64,000 nucleotides of DNA from Flavobacterium soli DSM 19725 (GCF_000422705.1 NZ_AUGO01000001.1:248001-312000), one strand, 5' to 3'. Positions 1 through 9,253 are shown, counted from the stretch's first letter. The notes: a model not told the origin generated them from the sequence alone. A program made the numbers and translations.

Positions 1-233
1 TGAAAAAACTAAAAATGGGATTCAAGCAAATTTATGGCGACACGGTGTATGGTTTTCTGTTTGATTATAAGATGGATTTCGCCCGAAAACTGCTTGATTC
101 GGGTTCCTATAATGTAAATGAAGTAGGCCTGAAAATCGGCTACAGCACGGGAAGTCATTTTATTGCAGCTTTCAAAAAGAAGTATGCCACGACTCCGAAA
201 AAATATTTGATGTCAATCAATCCAAATACCTAA
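1..233 (+). CDS. AraC-family transcriptional regulator, C-terminal part (5' end outside window)
   Basis: The reading frame is already open at the first base and ends at 231-233, so the N-terminus lies outside the window. What remains is the last ~75 residues of an AraC/XylS DNA-binding domain: a Phe-Lys-x-Ile-Tyr-Gly segment as at the end of the first helix-turn-helix, then a second helix-turn-helix with the family signature Val-Gly-x-x-Ile-Gly-Tyr-x-x-x-Ser-x-Phe-x-x-x-Phe-Lys-Lys and a Thr-Pro-x-x-Tyr end. Its effector cannot be seen. The next gene is ferrochelatase, so a link to iron or haem is possible but is only inferred from position. Confidence 0.85.
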   Translation, partial: KKLKMGFKQIYGDTVYGFLFDYKMDFARKLLDSGSYNVNEVGLKIGYSTGSHFIAAFKKKYATTPKKYLMSINPNT

Positions 234-330
234 TAGGATAGATTCCGTATATTAAACAATAAATAAAATATAGTTAACCCCTATCAGTAAAAAAGCCAGC
301 TTGCTTACTTTTACATAAAACAAAAAAACA

Positions 331-1362
331 ATGAAAGGCGTATTATTAGTAAACCTAGGTTCCCCAAAAAGTCCAGACCCAAAAGACGTAAAGCCATATT
401 TAGATGAATTTTTAATGGACAAATATGTGATAGATGTTCCCTTTTTATTGAGAGCCTTGCTAGTTCGAGGTATTATTTTGAGAAAACGTCCCGAAGAATC
501 GGCTCACGCTTATAAGAAAATTTGGTGGGACGAAGGTTCGCCTTTAATGGTCCTTTCTGAAAGAATGACCAAAAAAGTTCAGGCAAAAACCGAAATTCCA
601 GTCGCTTTGGCGATGCGTTATGGCGAAATGACAATAGAAAAAGGCTTGCAGGAATTGCACAATAAAGGTGTTACTGAAGTTTTACTTTTTCCATTGTATC
701 CCCAATATGCAATGGCTTCAACATTGACGATTTTAGTATTGGCCGAAAAAATCCGAAAAGAGAAATTTCCGCAGATGAAGTTCACAGATGTTCCTGCTTT
801 TTACAACAAACCTGATTATATCAAAAACCTTTCGGATTTAATCCAAAAAAGTTTGGAAGGATACGAGTATGACCAACTGGTTTTTTCGTATCACGGAATT
901 CCAGAACGCCATATCAGAAAAACGGATGTAACGAAATCACATTGCAAAATTGATGGATCTTGTTGCAACACGCCTTCTGCAGCTCATGCTTTTTGCTACC
1001 GTCATCAATGTTATGAAACCACAAGATTGGTTGTAGAACAATTGCAAATCCCGAAAGATAAATATTGTCAAACGTTCCAATCGAGATTGGCTGGCGATAA
1101 ATGGCTCGACCCTTACACAGATGTCGAAATTGATAAAATGCCATCAAGAGGAATCAAGAAAATTGCCGTTGTAACTCCAGCTTTTGTTACTGATTGTTTG
1201 GAAACTTTGGAAGAAATCGCCATGAGAGCCAAGGAAGATTTTGAGGCAAATGGTGGTGAAGAATTCTTGGCAATCCCATGTTTAAATGATAATGACGAAT
1301 GGATTCAAACGGTTACCAACTGGATTGAAGAATGGGCTGTAGCCGAAACTGTAACAGCATAA
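331..1362 (+). CDS. hemH: Ferrochelatase
   Basis: Inserts ferrous iron into protoporphyrin IX, the last step of protohaem synthesis, in the cytosol or at the inner membrane face. The 343-residue protein starts VNLGSP, carries the active-site stretch FSYHGIPERHIRK with His188, and has the late TDCLETLEEI motif with the conserved Glu. Between them, at about residues 205-235, lies a cysteine-rich insertion (CKIDGSCC, then CYRHQC), as in Bacteroidota ferrochelatases. Such internal cysteines bind a [2Fe-2S] cluster in some bacterial homologues; here that is inference. The gene is first in a tight row with a MATE exporter, hemJ and a histidine kinase; the MATE start is one base after its stop. Confidence 0.96.
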   Translation: MKGVLLVNLGSPKSPDPKDVKPYLDEFLMDKYVIDVPFLLRALLVRGIILRKRPEESAHAYKKIWWDEGSPLMVLSERMTKKVQAKTEIPVALAMRYGEMTIEKGLQELHNKGVTEVLLFPLYPQYAMASTLTILVLAEKIRKEKFPQMKFTDVPAFYNKPDYIKNLSDLIQKSLEGYEYDQLVFSYHGIPERHIRKTDVTKSHCKIDGSCCNTPSAAHAFCYRHQCYETTRLVVEQLQIPKDKYCQTFQSRLAGDKWLDPYTDVEIDKMPSRGIKKIAVVTPAFVTDCLETLEEIAMRAKEDFEANGGEEFLAIPCLNDNDEWIQTVTNWIEEWAVAETVTA

Positions 1363-1363
1363 A

Positions 1364-2713
1364 ATGGCAGTTTCCTCGGAAGAATTAGGTTCTAAGGACA
1401 TTAAAAAATTGCTTGTTCAGCAAGCCGTTCCATCATCAATCGGAATATTATTTATGTCGGTTAATATCTTGGTGGACACTATTTTCGTTGGACAATGGAT
1501 TGGTTCATTGGCAATTGCAGCCGTGACCGTCGTTTTGCCCATCACGTTCCTGATTTCTTCTTTAGGTATGGCAATTGGTGTTGGAGGCGGCTCGGTACTT
1601 TCAAGAGCTTTAGGTTCGAACAACAAGGAAAAAGCCCTTTTTACATTTGCCAATCAAATCATGATGACGTTTTTACTGGCGTCAGTTTTTGTCATTTTCG
1701 GAATCTTCTTTAGCGATGAAATGTTGGCACTCTTTGGAGCAAAAGGCAATATTGTGGCTCCAGCCAAAGAATTTTTCCTTCCCATAATTATCAGTGTTCC
1801 GTTTCTTGCACTTTGCATGATGGGAAACAACGTTATTCGGGCTGAAGGCAAAGCAAAATTTGCCATGTTCGCAATGATCATTCCGGCTTTCGTCAACATT
1901 TTTTTGGATATTATTTTTATTAAAATCATGAATATGGGAATGCTGGGAGCGGCTTTGGCTACAGCCATATCCTATTTCACCTGTTTCCTTTTTGTACTTT
2001 GGTTTTTTGTCTATAAAAGTGAATTGAGATTAGAATTGCGACATTTTAAATTTCAATTTCCGTTAGTAAAGGAAATCACGGAGTTGAGTTTCGTTACCTT
2101 TTCCCGTCAAGGTGTCGTGAGTATTTTATCGATAATCCTCAACCACACCTTGTATGTTCATGGAGGAGAACATTCCGTTGCCGTTTATGGAATTATTAGC
2201 CGAATGTTGATGTTTGCCTTATTCCCGATTTTAGGGATTACGCAAGGATTTTTACCGATTGCAGGCTATAATTATGGCGCTAAAAATTATGATCGTGTTA
2301 AGCAAAGTGTCATCATTTCGATACAATATGCTGCACTTTTAGCAACCGTGATTTTTGTGGTCATTTTGGTTTTGGCTAAGCCAATAGTTACCGTTTTTAC
2401 AAATGATACAAAAGTTATCGCCGAAACACCAAATGCCTTGAGATGGGTTTTTGCGGCTTCGCCAATTATCGCCATTCAATTAATTGGAGCGGCTTATTTT
2501 CAAGCCGCCGGAAAAGCAAAAAAGGCATTGTTTCTCACGTTGACCAAGCAAGGATTCTTCTTGATTCCGCTGGTACTGATTTTACCCAATTTTTTTGGTA
2601 TTTTTGGTGTGTGGGTCGCTTTCCCGATTGCGGATATTTTATCGACAATTATCACAGCCTATTTTTTGAAGAAAGAAATGAACACGGTTTTAATACATCA
2701 AAATGGACTATAA
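1364..2713 (+). CDS. MATE family efflux transporter
   Basis: Multidrug and toxic compound extrusion family: a 12-helix inner-membrane antiporter that exports cationic or amphipathic compounds using Na+ or H+. The 449 residues are almost entirely hydrophobic segments, with the two-halves MATE layout (first half to about residue 225, second half restarting at FSRQGVVSIL), a glycine-rich GMAIGVGGGSVLSRALG stretch and the GITQGFLPIAGYNYGA motif of the family. It starts one base after hemH and overlaps hemJ by 11 bases, so it is co-transcribed with two haem enzymes. A role in exporting a porphyrin or related compound is possible, but its substrate cannot be read from the sequence. Confidence 0.93.
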   Translation: MAVSSEELGSKDIKKLLVQQAVPSSIGILFMSVNILVDTIFVGQWIGSLAIAAVTVVLPITFLISSLGMAIGVGGGSVLSRALGSNNKEKALFTFANQIMMTFLLASVFVIFGIFFSDEMLALFGAKGNIVAPAKEFFLPIIISVPFLALCMMGNNVIRAEGKAKFAMFAMIIPAFVNIFLDIIFIKIMNMGMLGAALATAISYFTCFLFVLWFFVYKSELRLELRHFKFQFPLVKEITELSFVTFSRQGVVSILSIILNHTLYVHGGEHSVAVYGIISRMLMFALFPILGITQGFLPIAGYNYGAKNYDRVKQSVIISIQYAALLATVIFVVILVLAKPIVTVFTNDTKVIAETPNALRWVFAASPIIAIQLIGAAYFQAAGKAKKALFLTLTKQGFFLIPLVLILPNFFGIFGVWVAFPIADILSTIITAYFLKKEMNTVLIHQNGL

Positions 2714-3254
2714 CTATCTAAAATCCCTGCATTTAATTTTTGTAATCACATGGTTTTCTGGATTATTCTATATTGTCCGCCTATTTGTTTACCAAATCGA
2801 AGCGTCCCAAAAACCATCTCCCGAAAAGGAAATTTTGCAAAAGCAATATAAAATAATGACCTACAGATTGTGGTACATCATCACTTGGCCTTCAGCAATT
2901 TTAGCTAGTATTTTTGCTTTTTGGATGCTGTTTTTCACCGATCTAGGAAACGCTTGGCTCAAGATGCCTTGGATGCACGTGAAGCTTGGCTTTGTTTTTG
3001 TGCTGTATTTGTATCATTTAAAATGCCATCAAATTTACCTTCAATTGCAAAAAGACGAAGTAAAACATTCATCAAATTTTATGCGATTGTGGAATGAAGG
3101 AGCCACCATCATCCTTTTTGCTGTCGTATTTTTAGTGATTTTAAAAAGTGCTGTCAACTGGATTTTTGGAGTAGTCGGAATCATTTTATTTTCGGTAATT
3201 ATAATGTTAGGATTCAAATTCTATAAAAAAATCCGCCAGCGAAATCAATCATAA
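2703..3254 (+). CDS. hemJ: HemJ-type protoporphyrinogen IX oxidase (CopD-like membrane protein)
   Basis: Likely oxidises protoporphyrinogen IX to protoporphyrin IX, the step just before ferrochelatase. The 183-residue membrane protein has about four hydrophobic helices and the HemJ/UPF0093 N-terminus: LKSLHLIFVITWFSGLFYI with the invariant His10, followed by RLFVY; a later WMHVKLG motif contains the conserved Lys. Such proteins are often labelled only CopD-like. Position two genes after hemH supports the haem role. The start lies inside the last codons of the MATE gene (11-base overlap) and the stop abuts the ATG of the kinase, which suggests translational coupling. The family's enzymatic role is established; the assignment here rests on motifs and context. 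Confidence 0.85.
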   Translation: MDYNYLKSLHLIFVITWFSGLFYIVRLFVYQIEASQKPSPEKEILQKQYKIMTYRLWYIITWPSAILASIFAFWMLFFTDLGNAWLKMPWMHVKLGFVFVLYLYHLKCHQIYLQLQKDEVKHSSNFMRLWNEGATIILFAVVFLVILKSAVNWIFGVVGIILFSVIIMLGFKFYKKIRQRNQS

Positions 3255-4727
3255 ATGCTAAAAAACGTCAAAATAAAACGCGTATCACTACGAATCAGGA
3301 TCTTTCTCTCGATGATTGTCCTCACGTTGATAGCATCGGTTTTAATGGCATCCATCTCTATTTTTCAATTCAAAAACGAAGCAAAAGATTACCACCAAGA
3401 ACGTTTAGAACGAAAGGAAAATGCCATCAAAGAGCATATCAATTTTATTTTGGCCACCACAACTTATCCGCTTACGGAAGACAATTTGCCTTTAATCTTC
3501 AAAGACAAAATCCATGAATTGGCCGATATTCACAGCCTCCAGATTAATATTTATAGCCTTAAAGGCAAACTATTAAAATCCTCGAAAGCCTCTTTTTCAA
3601 TTGATACAATCGCTCCGCCAGTTCCAGAATATATCCTGAAATTGGTGCAATCCTCAATGGAAAAAAGATATGTGGACGTTAAAAATATCGACGGAAAAAA
3701 ATACCGCTCTTCCTTTAGCCAAATCAAGGATTTAAAGTTCAAACCGCTCGGAATTCTGAACCTTCCTTATATTGAAGACGATGGTTTTTATGACCGCGAG
3801 CTCAAGAATTTCCTTATCCGTCTGGGTCAGGTTTACTCGTTTATGTTGATTATCGCCTTCGCTTTGGCCTATTTTCTTTCGAGTTACATTACCAAATCAC
3901 TCAAATCCATTTCCGATAAAATCACACTGACCAGCTTGAACCAAAAAAACGAAAAAATAGAACTCGACGACAGTTCCCAAGAAGTAAGCCTTTTGATAAA
4001 TGCCTATAACGGAATGGTCGATAAACTCGAGGAAAGTGCCTTGAAATTAGCACAAAGTGAGCGAGAACAAGCCTGGCGAGACATGGCAAAACAAGTTGCA
4101 CATGAAATCAAAAATCCGCTGACGCCAATGCGATTGACGGTTCAGAATTTCCAACGAAAATTTGACCCAAATGATGCAGAAGTGAAACAAAAAGTCAAGG
4201 ATTATTCCGAAACTTTGATACAGCAAATCGACACGATGAGTTCCGTAGCTTCGGCATTTTCAAATTTTGCATCCATGCCAGCTCAACAAAATGAAACCCT
4301 AAATGTGGTAAATATTGTAGAACTGACGCTTGAAATTTTCAACGAAGATTATATCTTTTTTCATTCAGAAGAAAAAGAAATCATCACCATTATGGATCGA
4401 ACACAACTCATCCGTATCATCACAAATTTGGTTAAAAACGGCATCCAAGCTATCCCAGATAATCAGGAAAACAAAGCCATCATTGTTACCGTGAAAAGAG
4501 TAGACGACACGGTTTTGATCAACGTTGAAGACAACGGAATTGGAATCGAAAACGAAAATATCTCTCGTATTTTCGAACCAAAATTCACGACAAAAAATAG
4601 TGGAATGGGACTCGGACTCGGCATCATTAAAAACATCATAGAAAATTATAAAGGTAGCATCACTTTTGATAGCGAATTCGGAAAAGGAACAACATTTACG
4701 GTTTCGCTTCCTATAATTAATGAGTAA
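3255..4727 (+). CDS. Sensor histidine kinase (NtrY/AtoS-like)
   Basis: Membrane two-component sensor of 490 residues. Order: cytoplasmic basic start, TM1 (about 17-37), extracytoplasmic sensor region (about 38-190), TM2 (about 194-215, ending ALAYFLSSYI), HAMP-like linker, dimerisation helix with VAHEIKNPLTPMRLT and phospho-acceptor His283, then an HATPase domain with the N box (TNLVKNGIQAI), G1 box (VEDNGIGIENE), F box (IFEPKFTTK) and G2 box (MGLGLGIIKNI). HEIKNPLTPM is typical of NtrY/AtoS kinases. No response regulator lies beside it, so its partner must be elsewhere. It follows hemJ directly and ends the run of genes; a repeat-rich gap follows. Confidence 0.93.
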   Translation: MLKNVKIKRVSLRIRIFLSMIVLTLIASVLMASISIFQFKNEAKDYHQERLERKENAIKEHINFILATTTYPLTEDNLPLIFKDKIHELADIHSLQINIYSLKGKLLKSSKASFSIDTIAPPVPEYILKLVQSSMEKRYVDVKNIDGKKYRSSFSQIKDLKFKPLGILNLPYIEDDGFYDRELKNFLIRLGQVYSFMLIIAFALAYFLSSYITKSLKSISDKITLTSLNQKNEKIELDDSSQEVSLLINAYNGMVDKLEESALKLAQSEREQAWRDMAKQVAHEIKNPLTPMRLTVQNFQRKFDPNDAEVKQKVKDYSETLIQQIDTMSSVASAFSNFASMPAQQNETLNVVNIVELTLEIFNEDYIFFHSEEKEIITIMDRTQLIRIITNLVKNGIQAIPDNQENKAIIVTVKRVDDTVLINVEDNGIGIENENISRIFEPKFTTKNSGMGLGLGIIKNIIENYKGSITFDSEFGKGTTFTVSLPIINE

Positions 4728-4734
4728 GATTCGG

Positions 4735-4860
4735 AGCAATCCCGAAGCTTCGGGAGCTTGGGCATTTGTTCAATCCGTATTCCCGCGTTCCATTGCAATC
4801 CTTTTCATTTTTAAAGAAAAAATAAAAAGGATTTCCATTACAATCGGGGCTATTTAAATA
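4735..4860. repeat. Flavobacterial intergenic repeat with two hairpins
   Basis: The gap after the kinase gene contains a perfect 16-bp palindrome TCCCGAAGCTTCGGGA (4740-4755) and a second hairpin, AATCCTTTT (4797-4805) against AAAAGGATT (4825-4833). The pattern, ending with AATCGGGGCTATTTAAAT, resembles dispersed noncoding repeats that I recall from Flavobacterium genomes; that resemblance is from memory. Either hairpin might also serve as a processing site for the upstream transcript. No protein is encoded here. Confidence 0.55.
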
Positions 4861-4923
4861 AATTTTTAGAACTTTGGAATCTTTCACGATCACAATATCG
4901 AATATATAATCAAAAATAAAATC

Positions 4924-5706
4924 ATGAGCTACGAAAATATTTTAGTTGCCACCGAAAACAACATCACCACAATTACCATCAATCGTCCAACAAAGCTAAA
5001 TGCGTTAAACAAGGCCACTATTGCCGAATTGCACCAAGCTTTCAAGGAAGCCGAAGCCGATACCGCAACCAGAGTTGTAGTCCTAACAGGTTCTGGCGAA
5101 AAAGCCTTTGTAGCAGGAGCTGACATTTCAGAATTTGCCAATTTCTCTGTAGAAGAAGGAGCTCAGTTGGCACAACAAGGACAAGAACTGTTATTCGATT
5201 TTGTAGAAAATCTTAAAACACCTGTAATTGCAGCCGTTAATGGTTTTGCACTTGGTGGCGGATTAGAATTGGCTATGTCGTGTCATTTTAGAGTAGCTTC
5301 GGAGAATGCAAAAATGGGTTTGCCAGAAGTTTCTTTAGGAGTAATTCCAGGATATGGTGGAACACAACGTTTGCCACAATTGGTAGGAAAAGGAAAAGCA
5401 ATGGAAATGATCATGACCGCTGGAATGCTCAATGCCGATGAAGCAAAACAATACGGATTGGTCAATTATGTTGTAGCACAGGCCGAACTTTTAGAATTTT
5501 GCAACAGCATCGCCCAAAAGATTATTAAAAATTCTCCCGTAGCGATTTCAAAAGCGATAAAAGCAATCAATGCTAACTTTAAAGACGGCGTGAATGGTTA
5601 TGAAACCGAAATAAAAGCTTTTGGTTATTGCTTTGGAACCGAAGATTTCAAGGAAGGAACGACAGCTTTTCTCGAGAAAAGAAAGGCAGAATTTTCTGGA
5701 AAATAA
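4924..5706 (+). CDS. Enoyl-CoA hydratase/isomerase family protein
   Basis: Crotonase-fold enzyme, most likely hydrating trans-2-enoyl-CoA in fatty-acid or butyryl-CoA metabolism. The 260 residues have the usual family length. Visible motifs are AFVAGADISEF (oxyanion-hole region), GFALGGGLELAM with Glu115, and LPEVSLGVIPGYGGTQRL with Glu135; these two glutamates correspond to the catalytic pair of mammalian enoyl-CoA hydratase. It stands alone between a repeat-bearing gap and a strong terminator, so it is probably monocistronic. Dehydratase, isomerase or 3-hydroxybutyryl-CoA dehydratase activity cannot be separated from sequence alone. Confidence 0.92.
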   Translation: MSYENILVATENNITTITINRPTKLNALNKATIAELHQAFKEAEADTATRVVVLTGSGEKAFVAGADISEFANFSVEEGAQLAQQGQELLFDFVENLKTPVIAAVNGFALGGGLELAMSCHFRVASENAKMGLPEVSLGVIPGYGGTQRLPQLVGKGKAMEMIMTAGMLNADEAKQYGLVNYVVAQAELLEFCNSIAQKIIKNSPVAISKAIKAINANFKDGVNGYETEIKAFGYCFGTEDFKEGTTAFLEKRKAEFSGK

Positions 5707-5715
5707 ATAAAATTG

Positions 5716-5744
5716 AATCCCGTTTAACAACGGGATTTTTTATT
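5716..5744 (+). terminator. Rho-independent terminator of the enoyl-CoA hydratase gene
   Basis: Stem AATCCCGTT (5716-5724) pairs perfectly with AACGGGATT (5729-5737) around a 4-base loop and is followed by a T-rich run. Confidence 0.9.
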
Positions 5745-5786
5745 TAAATTGCAGGCGAAAACCACTACAAAAAACCCAAAAAACAA

Positions 5787-7337
5787 ATGAAGAAAATTTT
5801 TTATGTTCTCGCAATCTGCATGTTGAGTTTCGGTATAAAAGCCCAAGACATTCCTTTTAAAATGCAAAAAAGTGATGTCTTTAAAGATGAATACAAACAT
5901 TCCAATATCGTTTTGGTTGAAGAAGATGGCAAAGGAGGCGTGATCATCATTCGTACATTTAGTGGAGGTGTATTTTCCAAAGGATATGGCTACTATTTTG
6001 AACATTACAACTCCGAAATGAAACTTATTAAGGATTTTGAATATGAATTAAAATATTCTCAAGCAGTAAAACAGAGTTCAGTTTTGGGGCTAATCATGAA
6101 TGGAGACGAAATTAATATCATTGATTTTTTATACAATAAAGACGAAAAAGCTTTTGTATGTTCTTCAAATACTGCTAGTATAGACGATTTTAAATTTTCT
6201 AGAAAAGAGCTCTTTCGAGTAAAAAGTGAAGAAATAAAACAGTTCGCTTTTTTCACAAGCTCAAGTTTTGATAATGATTCTGGTGCTTCCATGATTATTA
6301 ATGAAGATAAAACGGCCTTTGCTGTAACGGTTGATATCAAGGACAATAAAAACGAAACACACAAGTTATTTTTATTTGATAACAAACTAAACAAAAAAGT
6401 AGATCACACTTTTAAAAGAGATATCAAGGATAGAAAATTCAGATATGAAAATATAGATGTTTCAAAAGATGGGAATACTTTATATCTATTAGGAAAAGTT
6501 TATTCGACAGAAAAAAAGAAGAAAAAAGAAGGTGGTAAATATCAATATGAATTAACTAGAATTACAAAGGATAGCGAAAAGACTCAGGTTTTTGATACTG
6601 ACGAACATTTTGCTGCATCTCTGAAAACTATTATTTTTTCGGACAGATTAACCTGTATCGGATTTTATTCTGATCGAAAAGATTACAGGTTCAAAGGAAT
6701 TAGCTATTTTGAATTGGATCCGGTTACTTTGGAAATTAAGAAATCAAAATATAACCCTTTCACTTCACAATTCATAGTCGATAAATACGGGAAAGAAAAA
6801 GAAAAGGAATTGAAAAATCTTTCTTTCAGAAAAATTCTTATCACACATAGTAATGATATTGTCTTTAATGCCGAAGAGTTTTATGTGGTCACAAATACCA
6901 TGAGTACTCCAAATGGTGGTTTTCACACCACTACAACTTACCATTATGATGATATTGTGAGTGCAAAAATCAATCCGTCTGGAGATATAGTTTGGGCTAG
7001 AAACATCAATAAACGTCAAGCTACTGGAGGTGATGAATCCTATATATCCTATACTTCGACCATAAAAGGAGATGATACTTTTTTCTTTATCAATACTGGT
7101 GAAAAGGTGAAAAAATTACGCAATGACAGGATTCAATTTGGGCATACTAGTAAAAAGCGTGCAAATTTAAACATCATCCGAATAAAAGAAAATGGGGATT
7201 TTGATTATCAAGAAATCCTTGATGACAAGGACAATGAAGTTCCCTTTATGGTATCCGATGGGGCTTTGAGCAATGATGCAGTTTATTTTATTGGCAGAAA
7301 AGGCAAGAAAAAACAGCTTTTAAAAGTTACATTATAA
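5787..7337 (+). CDS. Secreted or periplasmic protein of unknown function
   Basis: I do not recognise this family. The 516-residue protein starts with a clear signal peptide (basic MKK, hydrophobic core, cleavage expected after GIKA before QD). The mature part is rich in Lys, Asp, Ser and aromatic residues with many alternating beta-like segments of the form 'NTLYLLGKVYS' and 'DAVYFIGRKGKK', which hints at a beta-propeller-like repeat protein, but no repeat is clear enough to prove it. There is no T9SS C-terminal domain and no lipobox. A terminator follows directly, so it is a single-gene unit. Confidence 0.8.
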   Translation: MKKIFYVLAICMLSFGIKAQDIPFKMQKSDVFKDEYKHSNIVLVEEDGKGGVIIIRTFSGGVFSKGYGYYFEHYNSEMKLIKDFEYELKYSQAVKQSSVLGLIMNGDEINIIDFLYNKDEKAFVCSSNTASIDDFKFSRKELFRVKSEEIKQFAFFTSSSFDNDSGASMIINEDKTAFAVTVDIKDNKNETHKLFLFDNKLNKKVDHTFKRDIKDRKFRYENIDVSKDGNTLYLLGKVYSTEKKKKKEGGKYQYELTRITKDSEKTQVFDTDEHFAASLKTIIFSDRLTCIGFYSDRKDYRFKGISYFELDPVTLEIKKSKYNPFTSQFIVDKYGKEKEKELKNLSFRKILITHSNDIVFNAEEFYVVTNTMSTPNGGFHTTTTYHYDDIVSAKINPSGDIVWARNINKRQATGGDESYISYTSTIKGDDTFFFINTGEKVKKLRNDRIQFGHTSKKRANLNIIRIKENGDFDYQEILDDKDNEVPFMVSDGALSNDAVYFIGRKGKKKQLLKVTL

Positions 7338-7356
7338 AACAATTTAAACATAAACC

Positions 7357-7387
7357 AAAGCCTATCTTCAGAGATGGGCTTTTTTTA
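7357..7387 (+). terminator. Rho-independent terminator after the secreted unknown gene
   Basis: AAAGCCTATC pairs with GATGGGCTTT (one G-U pair) around a short loop, followed by a run of seven T. Confidence 0.88.
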
Positions 7388-7431
7388 TTAAAGTCAAATT
7401 AGTTGAATTTCTTCAACAAATATATATTTCT

Positions 7432-7439
7432 TATTTTTG
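7432..7439 (+). promoter_or_regulatory. Promoter -7 box of plsC
   Basis: TATTTTTG matches the Bacteroidota -7 consensus TAnnTTTG and ends 19 bases before the plsC ATG. No clear TTTG box is seen at the expected upstream spacing. Confidence 0.5.
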
Positions 7440-7458
7440 CAGTCAATTTTTAAGAAAA

Positions 7459-8193
7459 ATGGAAAAAATCTTATCATATCCAATCTCTTTTGTCAGTATG
7501 GTTTTATTCCTCTTGACATTGGTGATATTTCATCCGATACAATGGATATGTTTTACTGTTTTTGGTTATCAGGCACATAAAAAAAGTGTCGATTATTTGA
7601 ATTTGGTATTGTTGAGAATCGGACATTTTTTAGGAACAACTTATAAAGTTGAAGGCAGAGAATTAATTCCAAAAGGAGTTCCAATCATATTCGTAGCCAA
7701 TCATCAAAGTTTATATGATATTGTTGGAATTATTTGGTTCATGCGAAAATTTCATCCGAAATTTGTCAGCAAAAAAGAACTTGGAAAAGGAATTCCGAGC
7801 ATTTCATACAACCTAAATCACGGAGGTTCCGTACTTATAGATAGGAAAGATCCGAAGCAAGCGATTCCAACCATTAAAAAATTATCGGAATATATTGAAA
7901 AACATAATCGTTCGGCTGTAATTTTCCCTGAAGGGACAAGAAGCAAAACCGGAGTTCCGAAAGAATTTGCACAAAGTGGATTAAAAATTCTCTGTAAATA
8001 TGCTCCATCGGCTTATGTGGTTCCAATAACCATAAACAATTCTTGGAAATTTGTTAAATATGGCTTTTTCCCTTTTGGTTTAGGAAATCGCCTTACCTTT
8101 ACAGTTCATAACGCTTTAGCTGTCAAAGAGTACCCTTTTGATGAAATTATGCAGAAAACAGAAAAAGCGATTGTAGAATCAGTTAAATTATAA
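7459..8193 (+). CDS. plsC: 1-acyl-sn-glycerol-3-phosphate acyltransferase
   Basis: Transfers an acyl chain to lysophosphatidic acid to make phosphatidic acid at the inner membrane. The 244-residue protein begins with a hydrophobic anchor (about residues 7-35). It has acyltransferase motif I NHQSLYD (HX4D catalytic His/Asp), the GSVLIDRKD region and motif III FPEGTRSKTG, then VPITINNSW. It lies upstream of an acyl-ACP desaturase with only 55 bases between, so the two lipid genes may form one unit. A related lysophospholipid acyltransferase role remains possible. Confidence 0.92.
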   Translation: MEKILSYPISFVSMVLFLLTLVIFHPIQWICFTVFGYQAHKKSVDYLNLVLLRIGHFLGTTYKVEGRELIPKGVPIIFVANHQSLYDIVGIIWFMRKFHPKFVSKKELGKGIPSISYNLNHGGSVLIDRKDPKQAIPTIKKLSEYIEKHNRSAVIFPEGTRSKTGVPKEFAQSGLKILCKYAPSAYVVPITINNSWKFVKYGFFPFGLGNRLTFTVHNALAVKEYPFDEIMQKTEKAIVESVKL

Positions 8194-8248
8194 AAGGATT
8201 CAGAGTTTGTTTTGACAAATCGAGAAATGAATCTAAAATCTAAATAAA

Positions 8249-9235
8249 ATGTCTATACACAACGTACGACTAGAAGTAATGCAATTATTGGAGAAGAAAA
8301 TTGACACTTTCGTGGATCAGTTTCTTATTCCTATTGAGACTATTTGGCAACCAACCGATTTCTTGCCCAATTCGCAAGATGAAAATTTCTTTGAAGAAGT
8401 TCGAGAACTAAGAGAAATTGCAAAAGATTTGCCGTATGATTTCTGGGTAACCCTTGTAGGTGATACTATTACCGAAGAAGCTTTGCCAACCTACGAATCT
8501 TGGTTGATGGATGTTGAAGGAGTAGATCAGATTGAAGCAAATGGCTGGTCGAAATGGGTTAGAAACTGGACCAGTGAAGAAAACCGTCATGGTGATCTAT
8601 TGAACAAATATCTTTATTTGTCAGGTCGTGTCAACATGCGAGAAATCGAAATTACCACTCAGCATTTAATTGCCGATGGCTTTGATATTGGAACTGGACG
8701 TGATCCTTATAAAAACTTCGTTTACACGAGTTTTCAAGAATTGGCGACTTATGTTTCACACAATCGAGTAGCACAATTGGCAAAAACGTATGGCGATAAC
8801 AAACTTTCAAAAATTTGCAAGATGATTGCCGGAGACGAAATGCGTCACCATATGGCCTACAGCGAATTTGTAAATCAGATTTTCAAAGTAGATCCAAGCG
8901 AAATGATGTTGGCTTTCCAATATATGATGAAGCAAAAAATCGTGATGCCAGCTCAATTTTTGAGAGAATCAGGAGAGAAAATTAGTTCGGCTTTCGAAAG
9001 TTTTTCAGATTCTGCCCAACGAATTGGCGTTTATACGGCAAGCGATTATGTAGATATCATGCAAAAACTAATCAATAAATGGGAAATCGACAAAATCAGT
9101 GATTTGACTGATGAAGCCGAAAAAGCAAGAGATTATTTGATGAAATTGCCTGCGAGAATGGCTAGAATTTCAGAAAGATTGGTTATTCCTGCTGAATCTC
9201 AAATTTTTAAATGGGTAGAACCTGCTAGAATATAA
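8249..9235 (+). CDS. Acyl-ACP desaturase (ferritin-like diiron enzyme)
   Basis: Soluble stearoyl/palmitoyl-ACP desaturase-type enzyme that introduces a cis double bond into acyl-ACP using O2 and ferredoxin. In 328 residues the diiron ligands are visible: an early Glu in the helix around LPTYESWL, the EENRHGD motif (ExxH), a third Glu in YTSFQELATYVSHNR, and GDEMRHHMAY (ExxH). The length fits bacterial members, which lack the plant transit peptide. It follows plsC, consistent with membrane phospholipid remodelling. A strong terminator closes the unit. Confidence 0.93.
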   Translation: MSIHNVRLEVMQLLEKKIDTFVDQFLIPIETIWQPTDFLPNSQDENFFEEVRELREIAKDLPYDFWVTLVGDTITEEALPTYESWLMDVEGVDQIEANGWSKWVRNWTSEENRHGDLLNKYLYLSGRVNMREIEITTQHLIADGFDIGTGRDPYKNFVYTSFQELATYVSHNRVAQLAKTYGDNKLSKICKMIAGDEMRHHMAYSEFVNQIFKVDPSEMMLAFQYMMKQKIVMPAQFLRESGEKISSAFESFSDSAQRIGVYTASDYVDIMQKLINKWEIDKISDLTDEAEKARDYLMKLPARMARISERLVIPAESQIFKWVEPARI

Positions 9236-9253
9236 TTTTAAATTCTAAAATTT

